Shown: piece after piece, positions 1-7,543 of the stretch
Position numbering within the stretch: the first letter of the stretch is position 1
Layout: each line of letters starts with the position of its first letter
Source of the DNA: Nevskiaceae bacterium
Lineage (GTDB): Bacteria; Pseudomonadota; Gammaproteobacteria; Nevskiales; Nevskiaceae
DNA: 64,000 nucleotides
Assembly: GCA_008012115.1 (NCBI GenBank)
Contig: SSEB01000009.1
Location: 1-64,000, forward strand
Direction of reading: 5' to 3'
Notes under the pieces: model-generated
Databases searched by the model: none
The model's input: the letters and a program-made list of their open reading frames with translations, nothing else
What the model was told of the DNA's origin: nothing
Translations under genes and position numbers: made by a program

Positions 1-310
1 AGGACTTGAGCAGGTTGGCGTAGTCCTGGTTCGGGTCGCTGGACAGCAGGAACAGATTGCCCTGGGTGTCGGCGCTGGTGCCCGGGGTATCGGCCACGCC
101 ACCGGGCACATGGCAGGTGCGGCAGAAGTTGAGGTTGCCCTGCGTGCTCTTGCCGAAGAATTCGCTCACCGACGCCGACGGTGTCGTCGGCCCACCGCCG
201 CCACCGCCACCCGTGGCCGTGCCACCGCTGTAGTTGCCGCTGCAGGCGGCAACCGCCGCCAGCAGCAGAATGCCGGCGATCGACGGAACATCACGGCACG
301 GGGTCTTCAA
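1..310 (-). CDS. Partial c-type cytochrome-like lipoprotein (5' end only)
   Basis: This is the N-terminal part (about 103 codons) of an exported lipoprotein that runs off the left edge. I place the start at a TTG (308-310) because a strong ribosome site GGAGGAGA lies just upstream. The product begins KTPCRDVPSIAGILLLAAVA and reaches a lipobox AVAAC followed by a Gly/Thr-rich linker. A single CxxCH haem motif, NFCRTCHVPGG, sits near residue 65, so periplasmic electron transfer or redox sensing is likely. The gene is divergent from the TetR regulator at 441. The family cannot be named without the rest of the protein. Confidence 0.6.
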   Translation of the reverse strand, partial: MKTPCRDVPSIAGILLLAAVAACSGNYSGGTATGGGGGGGPTTPSASVSEFFGKSTQGNLNFCRTCHVPGGVADTPGTSADTQGNLFLLSSDPNQDYANLLKS

Positions 311-397
311 AAAAACTCTCCTCCAGACAGGCTGTTCGCCGCCGGAATCGCGACAGCCGCGCGGGCTTTGCCTTTGTCGCGGACGAGGCCTAAACTT

Positions 398-429
398 AAT
401 CCGAGCAAATGCTCAGGTCTACTCGGATT
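398..429. promoter_or_regulatory. Candidate operator in the cytochrome/TetR divergent region
   Basis: Two nested inverted repeats lie between the divergent starts at 310 and 441. GAGCA-AA-TGCTC (403-414) is a perfect dyad with a 2-base centre. AATCCGAG (398-405) pairs with CTCGGATT (422-429). TetR-type repressors bind dyads of this size, often in their own promoters, so this is a plausible autoregulatory site. The link to the adjacent TetR gene is inferred from position only. Confidence 0.4.
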
Positions 430-440
430 CGGAGCCTCTC

Positions 441-1076
441 ATGCTGCGCCCCAGCCGCCAGCCTTATCCCCATGATTTGGCACCGAAAAAGCACCCCGCC
501 CAGCCCCGCGCCAAGGCCACCGTCCGGGCCGTGCTCGATGCCACTGCTCGGATACTGGCACGCGATGGCTACGACGGCGTCACCACCAACCACGTCGCCG
601 AGGCGGCCGGCGTGAGCATCGGTTCGCTCTACGAGTATTTCCCCAACAAGCAGTCCATCATCGCCGCCGCACTCGCGCGCGAACTGCGCCAGATCGCCGA
701 CGAGGTGAAGGGCAGCATGCGCACCGCGCTGGCCCTGCCCGATCAGCCGCGCGGCGGCATCGACCACTGGATGCGCGGCATGATGGCCTCGCTCGACAGA
801 CGCAGCCGCCTGCTGCGGGTGGCCATGCGCGAGGTGCCGTTCTTCTGGGACATCCCCGAGGCACGCAACCTCTCCGAGACGCTGCAGCACATCGCGCAGG
901 AAGGCCGCCGCAAGAGCGAGCGCGTGCTGCACTTCGACGATCCCGAGGCCGACACCTACCTGCTGATGACCATGTGCTGGGCCGCGATCCTGCAGACCGT
1001 GCTGTATCGCCCCGCCCATCTCTCGCGCGAGCGACTCACGCGGACACTGGTGGACATGGTGACGAAGCTGTTGTGA
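441..1076 (+). CDS. TetR/AcrR family transcriptional regulator
   Basis: A 211-residue protein with the N-terminal TetR helix-turn-helix at about residues 28-72, including the typical VTTNHVAEAAGVSIGSLYEY recognition region. The C-terminal ligand-binding half has no recognisable specificity. The reading frame is open upstream, but ATG 441 gives a normal family length. It is divergent from the cytochrome-like lipoprotein (1-310) and has the dyad at 398-429 in its leader, so it probably regulates itself and that neighbour. The ligand is unknown. Confidence 0.85.
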   Translation: MLRPSRQPYPHDLAPKKHPAQPRAKATVRAVLDATARILARDGYDGVTTNHVAEAAGVSIGSLYEYFPNKQSIIAAALARELRQIADEVKGSMRTALALPDQPRGGIDHWMRGMMASLDRRSRLLRVAMREVPFFWDIPEARNLSETLQHIAQEGRRKSERVLHFDDPEADTYLLMTMCWAAILQTVLYRPAHLSRERLTRTLVDMVTKLL

Positions 1077-1160
1077 AGCGCGGCTCGGCAGCGGAAGGAT
1101 CTAGGGTGCGCGGCCATCGTGCGTCTCGAGCTGCATCGCGCCGATGCCTTTTTCGGTGCG

Positions 1161-2414
1161 CTACGGGCGGCTATCGGCGCCGTGACCGTTTGGCAAATCC
1201 TGATCGAATCCCGCTTTCGTGCGTCTTCGGCGCCAGCCGGCGATCGCCGCCAGCGCGAGCAGCGCAGAGCAATCGAATGAACCCGCGCGCGAGGTGGTCG
1301 CCGCAGGCGCAGGCTGGCGCGCAGGAACAGGCGTCGCTCGGATCGGTGCTTCATCCTGGACTTTCAGCCCGATCACCGGCACGCCATCGCTCCAGGTGCC
1401 GATGTAGCGATGCTCCGGCGTGTCGCCAAGGGCGTACTGGCAGTCGGTCCCGGAGGATGCGCACGAACGCAAGGCATCCCAGACTTTCCAGCAGAAACCC
1501 CAAGCGTATGCGTCGGCCGTGCTACGCGCACAGACGCCATGGCCGGAGGACAGCGCAGGGCTGCCATGGTTATCGTCGGAGGTCATGACCAGCGATTTAT
1601 TCCTGGCGGGGACGCTGGTGAGTCGGGGGAAGACCGTGTTGCAACTCGCGTCCGGTCGGGGCTGTCCCTCTGCCGTGGTGGGCCCACCGGTGCCGACATA
1701 GGTTTCCTTGAAGACGCCGCTCGCACCGGAGTGACACTCGAACAGCGTCGTCGCCGGAATGCCACTCAGATAGGGATCCAGTGTCGGTTCGTTATTGCCC
1801 GCATAACCACCATCGTCCGGATCATCGAGGAATACCACCTTGGGTTCCGGCATGCCAAGGCCCTGCCAGCGATTGGCCAGATTCGTCGTGATGATCCCGC
1901 CGAACGAAAAACCGAAATAGCTGGCCTTGTCGAGCTGCGGCTGCACGCGATTCATATCGGACTGCAAATAGCCGAGAGCGCCACGAATCCCGTTGATCGC
2001 TGATTTCATGCAGGGCTCGATATCAGCAGGTCCGGCGCAAGGCTGGACAAGACTCGTCTGCCAACGCGGATAGATCACCAAGTTACCCTTGCGTACCGTG
2101 TGCTCGATAAGCAACTGCATCTGGCTGTAGCCGGAATACTCGAAGTAACCATGCAGGATGATCGCGAGCGGAGCAGACACCGGCTGCGGGTCCGTCGGTT
2201 CAAAGACATACCATGCATCGTCACCCTGACCACCGGACGTCACTCGATAGTGCGCATGCGGATAGTCCTTTCCGCCGGGACCGGATGCGGGCTGTGCGGG
2301 TTGCTGCACGGTTTGCTGCGCGCTCGCCAGGTCCAAGCAGGCGCAGAGCGCCAGGAAAACTGCGGCAATGGGGATAAGAAGACGCGGCGGCATTGCACTG
2401 GGCGCCGGCGCCAT
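1161..2414 (-). CDS. Exported alpha/beta hydrolase (esterase/depolymerase-like) with C-terminal anchor-like tail
   Basis: About 417 residues. An N-terminal signal peptide (MPPRLLIPIAAVFLALCACL, ending ASA) is followed by an alpha/beta hydrolase core. The oxyanion-type motif AIILHGYFEY is near residue 90 and the nucleophile elbow GFSFGG (Ser) near 170. A C-terminal hydrophobic stretch, SALLALAAIAGW, is followed by RRRR, which resembles protein-sorting CTERM tails, although 19 further residues follow it. It is the last gene of a three-gene operon of exported hydrolases. The upstream lipase stop is within a few bases. ATG 2414 is chosen; ATG 2393 would start directly at the signal peptide and is equally possible. 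Confidence 0.7.
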   Translation of the reverse strand: MAPAPSAMPPRLLIPIAAVFLALCACLDLASAQQTVQQPAQPASGPGGKDYPHAHYRVTSGGQGDDAWYVFEPTDPQPVSAPLAIILHGYFEYSGYSQMQLLIEHTVRKGNLVIYPRWQTSLVQPCAGPADIEPCMKSAINGIRGALGYLQSDMNRVQPQLDKASYFGFSFGGIITTNLANRWQGLGMPEPKVVFLDDPDDGGYAGNNEPTLDPYLSGIPATTLFECHSGASGVFKETYVGTGGPTTAEGQPRPDASCNTVFPRLTSVPARNKSLVMTSDDNHGSPALSSGHGVCARSTADAYAWGFCWKVWDALRSCASSGTDCQYALGDTPEHRYIGTWSDGVPVIGLKVQDEAPIRATPVPARQPAPAATTSRAGSFDCSALLALAAIAGWRRRRTKAGFDQDLPNGHGADSRP

Positions 2415-2416
2415 TT

Positions 2417-3724
2417 TCAATAGCCCCGCTCGACCAGTTCAGCGACGATATCGCGATACAGGTTCATGCGGCTGAAGCGGAACATGGAATTGTCCTCGCC
2501 GTTGCAGCTCATCTTGCCGTCGTCCATGCCCGGCACCTTGAGATCGGAGTAGGCCATGTGCTCCAGGCCGGGATGCGGGTGCGCGGGATCGAGCGTGATG
2601 CCGTCGATCCAGCGCGGCAACACCGGTGTCGCCGGGCCCGCCGTGCCCCAGCCGTACGTCGTGAACTTCTGCGAATCGACCGAGATGTTGCCGTCGTTCG
2701 GCCCCTCGTTATCCATCACGATCTGCCAGTTGCTCTTTTTGCTGGAGTAGCAAGGGTGATCGATGTTGATCACCTGCGAGGTGAAGGTCTGGTAGAACAC
2801 CGGGTGCGCGGGATCGACCGGCAGCGGATACAGCTGGTTGAAGCTCGGCGCGCAGGTCGTGCCCTGGCCCGGCGTGCAGTTCATGTCGGTGGTCAGCAGC
2901 ACGTACTTGCGGGTCAACGCCACCGCCGACTCGCTGCCATTGATGATCAGGGCCTGGTTCTGGCGCAACGAATCGACCGCATAGGCCAGGTCGATCAGCG
3001 GCGATTTGCAGCCGGGGAACAGGCAGGCGCCGAGAAGTTGCAGGTAGACGTCCGCCTGCGCCGTGCCCTTGTTGGCGCCGGCCATCGAGGTCCAGCTCGC
3101 CACGTGCTTGTACATCAGCTCGCCGCTGTACTCGTTGCGCACCGCCGCCAGCATGTAGCGCGAATCGAGGCAGCCCTGCGAGTGGCAGATGATGTTGAAC
3201 TGCAGTTTTTTCCGGCATTCATCCTCGCCGGCAAAGCCGTTGCGCGCCCGCAGCGCCGGGTCCGCGCAATACTGCTGTGTCGCCAGGTGGATGCCGTCCA
3301 CCTCCACCGGGTTGCTGCCCTTGCACAATAGTTCGTCGAGCGTGGTGCCGGCGCATTTCTTGTACAGCAACTGACCGCGCGTCTCGTTGGAGCCGTAGGC
3401 GATCTTGTTGGGCTGGTAGACCACGGCGCCCGCGGCTTCCAGCATCTTCTTGACGCCGTACACCTCGTTGCCGCCGCCACCCGCCGTGGCATCGCCCTGG
3501 AAGGCCTGCTCGGCGGTGATCGAGAACGCGTGCGAGAGCACGATGGGCCAGCGCGTCGCCAGGCTCTTGCCGCTGCCCTCGGCGGGCGGCGCGTAGAACG
3601 TCCCGTCGGGACCGGCACCGCGCGTCACGCCCGCTGCAAAAGAACCCGCGCCGGGGTCTTGCGAAGCGCCGCAGCCCGCCAGCAGCAACAGCGCGCCCAG
3701 GACAATACCGCCGCGCCGGATCAT
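2417..3724 (-). CDS. Lipase-like alpha/beta hydrolase, lipoprotein
   Basis: A 435-residue lipoprotein with signal MIRRGGIVLGALLLLAGC and lipobox LAGC. The early motif WPIVLSHAF resembles the lipase oxyanion strand. The nucleophile elbow is ICHSQGC (Ser near residue 190), a Cys-for-Gly variant of the family I lipase GHSQGG. It is followed by TSMAGANKGT, which matches the post-nucleophile segment of true lipases. NDGNISVDSQKF resembles the acid/calcium-side region. The ATG overlaps the stop of the M28 peptidase (ATGA), so the two are translationally coupled. It probably hydrolyses extracellular esters or lipids. Confidence 0.75.
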   Translation of the reverse strand: MIRRGGIVLGALLLLAGCGASQDPGAGSFAAGVTRGAGPDGTFYAPPAEGSGKSLATRWPIVLSHAFSITAEQAFQGDATAGGGGNEVYGVKKMLEAAGAVVYQPNKIAYGSNETRGQLLYKKCAGTTLDELLCKGSNPVEVDGIHLATQQYCADPALRARNGFAGEDECRKKLQFNIICHSQGCLDSRYMLAAVRNEYSGELMYKHVASWTSMAGANKGTAQADVYLQLLGACLFPGCKSPLIDLAYAVDSLRQNQALIINGSESAVALTRKYVLLTTDMNCTPGQGTTCAPSFNQLYPLPVDPAHPVFYQTFTSQVINIDHPCYSSKKSNWQIVMDNEGPNDGNISVDSQKFTTYGWGTAGPATPVLPRWIDGITLDPAHPHPGLEHMAYSDLKVPGMDDGKMSCNGEDNSMFRFSRMNLYRDIVAELVERGY

Positions 3725-5298
3725 GGCAGGCCCGATGCCGCCGCCGACAGCGGCGGTACCGGCACACCGATCAGCGCCGACGGCGTCGCATCCATGGCTT
3801 CGATCAGTTCGGCGAAGAATTGCGCCACCGGCACCAGTTGATCCCGGTCCACCTTGTCCAGGGTGTCGGCCGCGTCATAGAGATAATTCGGCCCGGAGAT
3901 CAGGCTGGCGGTGGGAATGCCGGCGGCGCAGGAAAAAGCATCCGTCGGAATGCCGACGGTGCCGCACAGCGGCGAGGCATCCAGCAGGGCCGTGCGGCGC
4001 AGGTCGTGCTTGATCAGGCCGTTGATCATGGTCAGCTTCAGCGTCGGGCCGAGATTCTCGAAGATGCCGCGGTATTCCGGCTGATTGACGATCTGGAGCT
4101 TGCCGTCGGCGTCCTTGATGCCCTGCTTGCCGATGTGCTCGATGCTGACATCGCCGACGATGTTGTACGGCGTTTTCTTGTCGATGATGTACTTCTTGCC
4201 GAACGCCTGATGCACCTTGTACTCGGCCCAGTGCGTGTCCATGGTCGCGAACAGCAGCGTCTTCTGTCGGGATTCGGCTGGCTTGGAGGCAAAGTATTGT
4301 GCCTGCGCCAGCACGCTGGCAGCGCCGCTGCCGTCCTCGACCGCGCCGTTCCACACCGCGTCGTGATGCGAGGTGACCAGGATGGTGTCCGGGCTCTTGC
4401 CGGGCAGGGCGCCGACGACGGCGCGCCCGATGGTGGGCTCATAGCTCCCCTCCATCACCAGATTGGCGGTGGGTGTGGCACTGGCCTTCATCAGATCGCG
4501 GATTCTCTGGCCGTCCTTCGGAGAGACCCAGACGCCGGGGATGGTGATGTCCAGGTGGTAGCGCTCGTTGTAGTACTTGTTGGAATCGAAATAGTCCGCA
4601 AGCACGCCGACGATGCCGACCGCCCCCGCGTCCACCATGCCCTGCAGCACGCTGGCGGCGCTCGTCTGGAAGGGATTCGCGGTCAGCGATGACGGATCGA
4701 GAATGGTCAGGCCCGGATCCCAGAAAAATTCGATCAGGGGCGCGAGGCCCAGTGTCGGCACCAGGAACTTCAGATCGAACAGGACGATTTTCCCTTTCAC
4801 ATTCTTCAGCGCGATTTCGGGCTGCGTGCCCAGACCGATGTCCACGATCTCCGTGTTGAGCCCGCCGGGCCCGGTGGAGAACACCGAAGGCTTGTCGCGG
4901 GTGACGAAGGTGTTGGCGATGGGGAAACTGTCGATGGCTTGCCCCGCGACCGCGAGACTGGAGCGGGTGACCTCCCATTTCATCGCGGTCGCCGTCTCGT
5001 AGTGCACGTCCTGCAATCCCAGCGACTCGAACTGGCACTTCATGTAGGCCGCGGCCTTGGCGCCGCCGACCGTGCCGGTGCGGCGATTGCCGAGACTCGC
5101 GAAATATTCGATCCAGCCGAAAATCCGCGCTTCGCTGGGCATGCCGACGGCCTCGGGCGCCGTCGACCTGGCGCAGGGCGCGGCGTTGGCGATGGCATCG
5201 ATGCCGGTCTCGGCCGGCTCGGAGCGATTGCCGGAGGTGCAGGCGCTCAGGCACAGCAATGCGGCGACGCCCAGCGTCTTGATCGGGGTATTCGGCAC
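3721..5298 (-). CDS. M28-family metallopeptidase-like lipoprotein with altered metal-site residues
   Basis: 525 residues, GTG start with GAGGAG six bases upstream, and lipobox CLSAC. It has a PA-like insert and an M28 catalytic core. The HxD motif (TSHHDAVWNG) and the bridging Asp (EDGSGAASV) are present. The usual Glu-Glu pair is replaced by the segment FATMDTHWAEYKVHQ, and the last His motif reads LYDAADT where yHt..DT is usual. It may therefore have a changed metal site or reduced peptidase activity. It is the first gene of the exported hydrolase operon and is divergent from the AraC regulator at 5431. Confidence 0.7.
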   Translation of the reverse strand: MPNTPIKTLGVAALLCLSACTSGNRSEPAETGIDAIANAAPCARSTAPEAVGMPSEARIFGWIEYFASLGNRRTGTVGGAKAAAYMKCQFESLGLQDVHYETATAMKWEVTRSSLAVAGQAIDSFPIANTFVTRDKPSVFSTGPGGLNTEIVDIGLGTQPEIALKNVKGKIVLFDLKFLVPTLGLAPLIEFFWDPGLTILDPSSLTANPFQTSAASVLQGMVDAGAVGIVGVLADYFDSNKYYNERYHLDITIPGVWVSPKDGQRIRDLMKASATPTANLVMEGSYEPTIGRAVVGALPGKSPDTILVTSHHDAVWNGAVEDGSGAASVLAQAQYFASKPAESRQKTLLFATMDTHWAEYKVHQAFGKKYIIDKKTPYNIVGDVSIEHIGKQGIKDADGKLQIVNQPEYRGIFENLGPTLKLTMINGLIKHDLRRTALLDASPLCGTVGIPTDAFSCAAGIPTASLISGPNYLYDAADTLDKVDRDQLVPVAQFFAELIEAMDATPSALIGVPVPPLSAAASGLP

Positions 5299-5314
5299 TT
5301 CATGCTCCTCGCAC

Positions 5315-5328
5315 GTTATCGGTTATCG
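5315..5328. promoter_or_regulatory. Tandem GTTATCG repeat upstream of the hydrolase operon
   Basis: Two head-to-tail copies of GTTATCG lie in the divergent region between the M28 gene (start 5298) and the AraC-type regulator (start 5431). AraC-family proteins usually bind direct repeats, so the site could serve that regulator, although back-to-back repeats are closer than normal AraC half-sites. The evidence is positional only. Confidence 0.25.
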
Positions 5329-5430
5329 CAGGCCCCTCTTGGGAGGCTCGCTGCGCATGTTGCGCCGACTCGGCTATGCTGGCTTGTACCAGACGCCGAT
5401 CCCGCTCCCGACACACGCCTGCCTCCGCCG

Positions 5431-6258
5431 ATGGATTCCGATCACCGAAACAGCGGGCGCGAAAAAGCAGCCAACCTGGTCCGCCATGGCGCCACCATCT
5501 ACTACTGGAAGCGCGGCCTGCTGCTGCTGGCGCCGACGCTGGTGCTGGACCGGCCGACCAGCCCGCTCACCGCGACCCTGCGCATCGCCTGTCGCGAGCC
5601 TTACACGATCGAGGTCGAAGGCCGCAGTCTCCGGACCCGCGCGAGCCTGGTGGCGCCGCGCGCCGAGCGCCGGCGCGTGGTCGCGATCAACAGCGATATC
5701 GCGCTGTTCTATTTCCCGCTCGAGATGTCGGAATACTCCGGGCTCAAGGACGTGCTGCGCGGCGAATCGCTGGTCGATCTGCCCTACGCGCCCTTCGAAC
5801 CGCTGCTGCCGGCGCTGCGCCGGGCCATGACCGGCGAACTGCCCGGCGATGAGGCCCGCATCCTGATCGACGACGCGGTCCAGGCCATCACCGGCCGCAC
5901 AGCGCCGGCAATCCCTGCGCGCGATTCGCGCATCGAGAAGGCCTGCCAGCTGATCGACGTCATGCCGCTCGACGAGGTGCATCTGGACACGCTGGCCGCG
6001 CAGGTGCATCTCTCGCCCTCGCGGCTGCGCGAGCTGTTCAAGCTGCAGGTCGGCACCACCATCGGCGAATACGCGCGCTGGCAGTCGATCTGGCGCATGA
6101 CGAACCTGTGGAAAGAAGGCGTCACCTTCACCGACCTCGCCATCGAAGCCGGCTTCCACGATCTCGCCCACGCCGATCGCGTCTTCCTCGAGAGTTTCGG
6201 CATCAGCCCTTCGAGCCTGATCGATTCGCGGTATTTCAAACTGGTGCAGTGTCACTGA
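5431..6258 (+). CDS. AraC family transcriptional regulator
   Basis: 275 residues from ATG 5431; the frame is open much further upstream without meaning. A cupin-like sensory N-terminus precedes a C-terminal double HTH (about residues 170-270). The first HTH contains VHLDTLAAQVHLSPSRLREL and the second FTDLAIEAGFHDLAHADRVF with the usual F..S/P signature (FGISPSSL). It is divergent from the hydrolase operon (5298 to 1161), which is its most likely target. The inducer is unknown. Confidence 0.85.
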   Translation: MDSDHRNSGREKAANLVRHGATIYYWKRGLLLLAPTLVLDRPTSPLTATLRIACREPYTIEVEGRSLRTRASLVAPRAERRRVVAINSDIALFYFPLEMSEYSGLKDVLRGESLVDLPYAPFEPLLPALRRAMTGELPGDEARILIDDAVQAITGRTAPAIPARDSRIEKACQLIDVMPLDEVHLDTLAAQVHLSPSRLRELFKLQVGTTIGEYARWQSIWRMTNLWKEGVTFTDLAIEAGFHDLAHADRVFLESFGISPSSLIDSRYFKLVQCH

Positions 6259-6303
6259 ATTTCCGGCGCGGCATCGCGCACCGGCGAAGACCCGAAACAA
6301 AAC

Positions 6304-6325
6304 GGTGCGCTCCGGAGAGCGCGCC
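6304..6325 (-). terminator. Rho-independent terminator after the alkB remnant
   Basis: A stem GGTGCGCTC/GAGCGCGCC (one T.G pair) with loop CGGA. On the minus strand it is followed by GTTTTGTTT. It resembles the strong terminator of the intact alkB gene at 7495-7520 and sits in the same position relative to the duplicated alkB tail, so it probably came with that duplication. Confidence 0.65.
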
Positions 6326-6353
6326 GCAGTGAAGCATCCCGCTCTGCGCTGTA

Positions 6354-6392
6354 TCAGTTTGCGAGCGGCTTGAAGTCCGGCTGCTCGCGCAC
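6354..6392 (-). pseudogene. 3' end remnant of a second alkB-rubredoxin gene
   Basis: Bases 6361-6392 match 7548-7579, the end of the intact alkB-rubredoxin gene, at 31 of 32 positions. In frame the remnant encodes AVREQPDFKPLAN and a stop, against AVREKPDFKPLA in the intact gene. A related terminator hairpin follows both. Upstream of 6392 the similarity is lost. The simplest reading is a former tandem duplication of alkB of which only the last dozen codons and the terminator survive, with the outer-membrane gene now in between. Confidence 0.75.
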
Positions 6393-6494
6393 AGCGGGTC
6401 ACCGCATCGTCGACGATCCCTGCTTCACCGAAGCAGGAGAAATCTCGAGGGCACCGATCACGGTGATGCGCGGCTCCAACGAGTAGCAGCCAGA

Positions 6495-7235
6495 TCAGAA
6501 CGTCAGCAGGAGTGCAGCGTAGGTTGAATAGCGGTTGATCGTCGTGTTCTGCACCCCCCGCGAGGCATAGCCGAGCAGGTGCAGGTTGGGCGTCGCGTCG
6601 AAGTGCAGGCCGAGGCCGATCCCAGTCGAGGGCCGGGCACCGGCCGCATCTGCGCCCTGGTGCTGCAACTCCGCCCCGATCTGCAAGTCCGGCGTGAACT
6701 GGCGTGCGAGCGCCCAGGCCCATTGGCAAAAACTGCGGGAATCATCGCCGCGGTTGAGTTCGCATCCGCCACCGCCGAAGGTGGACCAGTTGCCCCAGTC
6801 CCTCTGCAGCCAGACCGGCAGCAGGTAGGAGGCGTGTTGATTGCCCACCTGACCGGAGGTGCTGCGCAGGAAAATCCTGGGGAAGACGGCAACATCCCAT
6901 CCCCAGTCGGACTGGTGCAGAAAGCGATATTTGGCCGCCAACTCGATATTGCCCAGGCCGCTGACCGCGCGCCGCCCCGCAGGATGCCCGTAAGCAACCG
7001 GCAGCACGGTTGTCAGCTGCAGGTCGGGCGCGCCACCGTAGTTGAAGTCGATGCCGGCTGCGCCACCATTGCCCGCGGACCCGCCCTGCGAAGATGCAAA
7101 GAAATAAATCTCGTAATGACGGAAATCGGTAGGCTGCGGATCGTCCGCCACGTAGGGTGGACCTGCATGGGCGGGCAACACCGCGAGCAGGCTGGCGACC
7201 ACCCATCCAAGGTTGCGCGTCAGAACTCGGAACAT
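6495..7235 (-). CDS. Outer-membrane beta-barrel, Phenol_MetA_deg-like (hydrophobic substrate channel)
   Basis: 246 residues, read from the ATG that begins MFRVLTRNLG and a signal peptide ending AHA-GPP. The start of the mature protein, PPYVADDPQPTDFRHYEIYF, and the pattern of alternating aromatic strands are typical of putative transporters of the MetA phenol-degradation family (PF13557). The chain ends in Leu-Thr-Phe, the C-terminal Phe expected of Bam-assembled barrels. It lies downstream of alkB and may let alkanes or other hydrophobic molecules cross the outer membrane. The frame stays open far upstream by chance in GC-rich DNA; a start near 7437 cannot be ruled out. Confidence 0.7.
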   Translation of the reverse strand: MFRVLTRNLGWVVASLLAVLPAHAGPPYVADDPQPTDFRHYEIYFFASSQGGSAGNGGAAGIDFNYGGAPDLQLTTVLPVAYGHPAGRRAVSGLGNIELAAKYRFLHQSDWGWDVAVFPRIFLRSTSGQVGNQHASYLLPVWLQRDWGNWSTFGGGGCELNRGDDSRSFCQWAWALARQFTPDLQIGAELQHQGADAAGARPSTGIGLGLHFDATPNLHLLGYASRGVQNTTINRYSTYAALLLTF

Positions 7236-7494
7236 CCGACGCCGGCGCGGCACGAGGGCCGTCAATCGATGCTTTAGCGAGCCGGCAATCGATGCTACAC
7301 CGTTGAAAACCAGCTGGCCGTCGACATGCACGTTCAATTCGCGATTCCCTCCAGACATGTCCCCGTGCCGGCACCCTGCCGCCGGGACGATCAGGGTATC
7401 GCCAAGATCCTCCGCGGGTTCACACGCGTCAGTCATGGGTTCACGCGGATTCTGCCATTTAAGCGGGAACCGCCGCGCGATAGCGCACAAAAAA
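7236..7494. other. Gap between the outer-membrane gene and the alkB terminator
   Basis: No convincing gene. The 11-mer CAATCGATGCT occurs twice about 24 bases apart (near 7263 and 7287). The minus-strand frame of the outer-membrane gene continues open through the gap, but with no recognisable protein features. Confidence 0.4.
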
Positions 7495-7520
7495 GCGGCG
7501 CGCTCCCAAGAGCGCGCCGC
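7495..7520 (-). terminator. Rho-independent terminator of alkB
   Basis: A perfect 11-bp stem GCGGCGCGCTC/GAGCGCGCCGC with tetraloop CCAA (plus strand), followed on the minus strand by TTTTTTG. It lies 24 bases after the alkB stop. Confidence 0.9.
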
Positions 7521-7543
7521 CGTTTCCTCAACGATGGATTCGG

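Noticed and set aside
6391..6401. An AGCGGGTCAC sequence resembling the right terminus of the 114-bp element
   Set aside because: No left terminus, AT-rich core or pentamers lie at the expected offsets.
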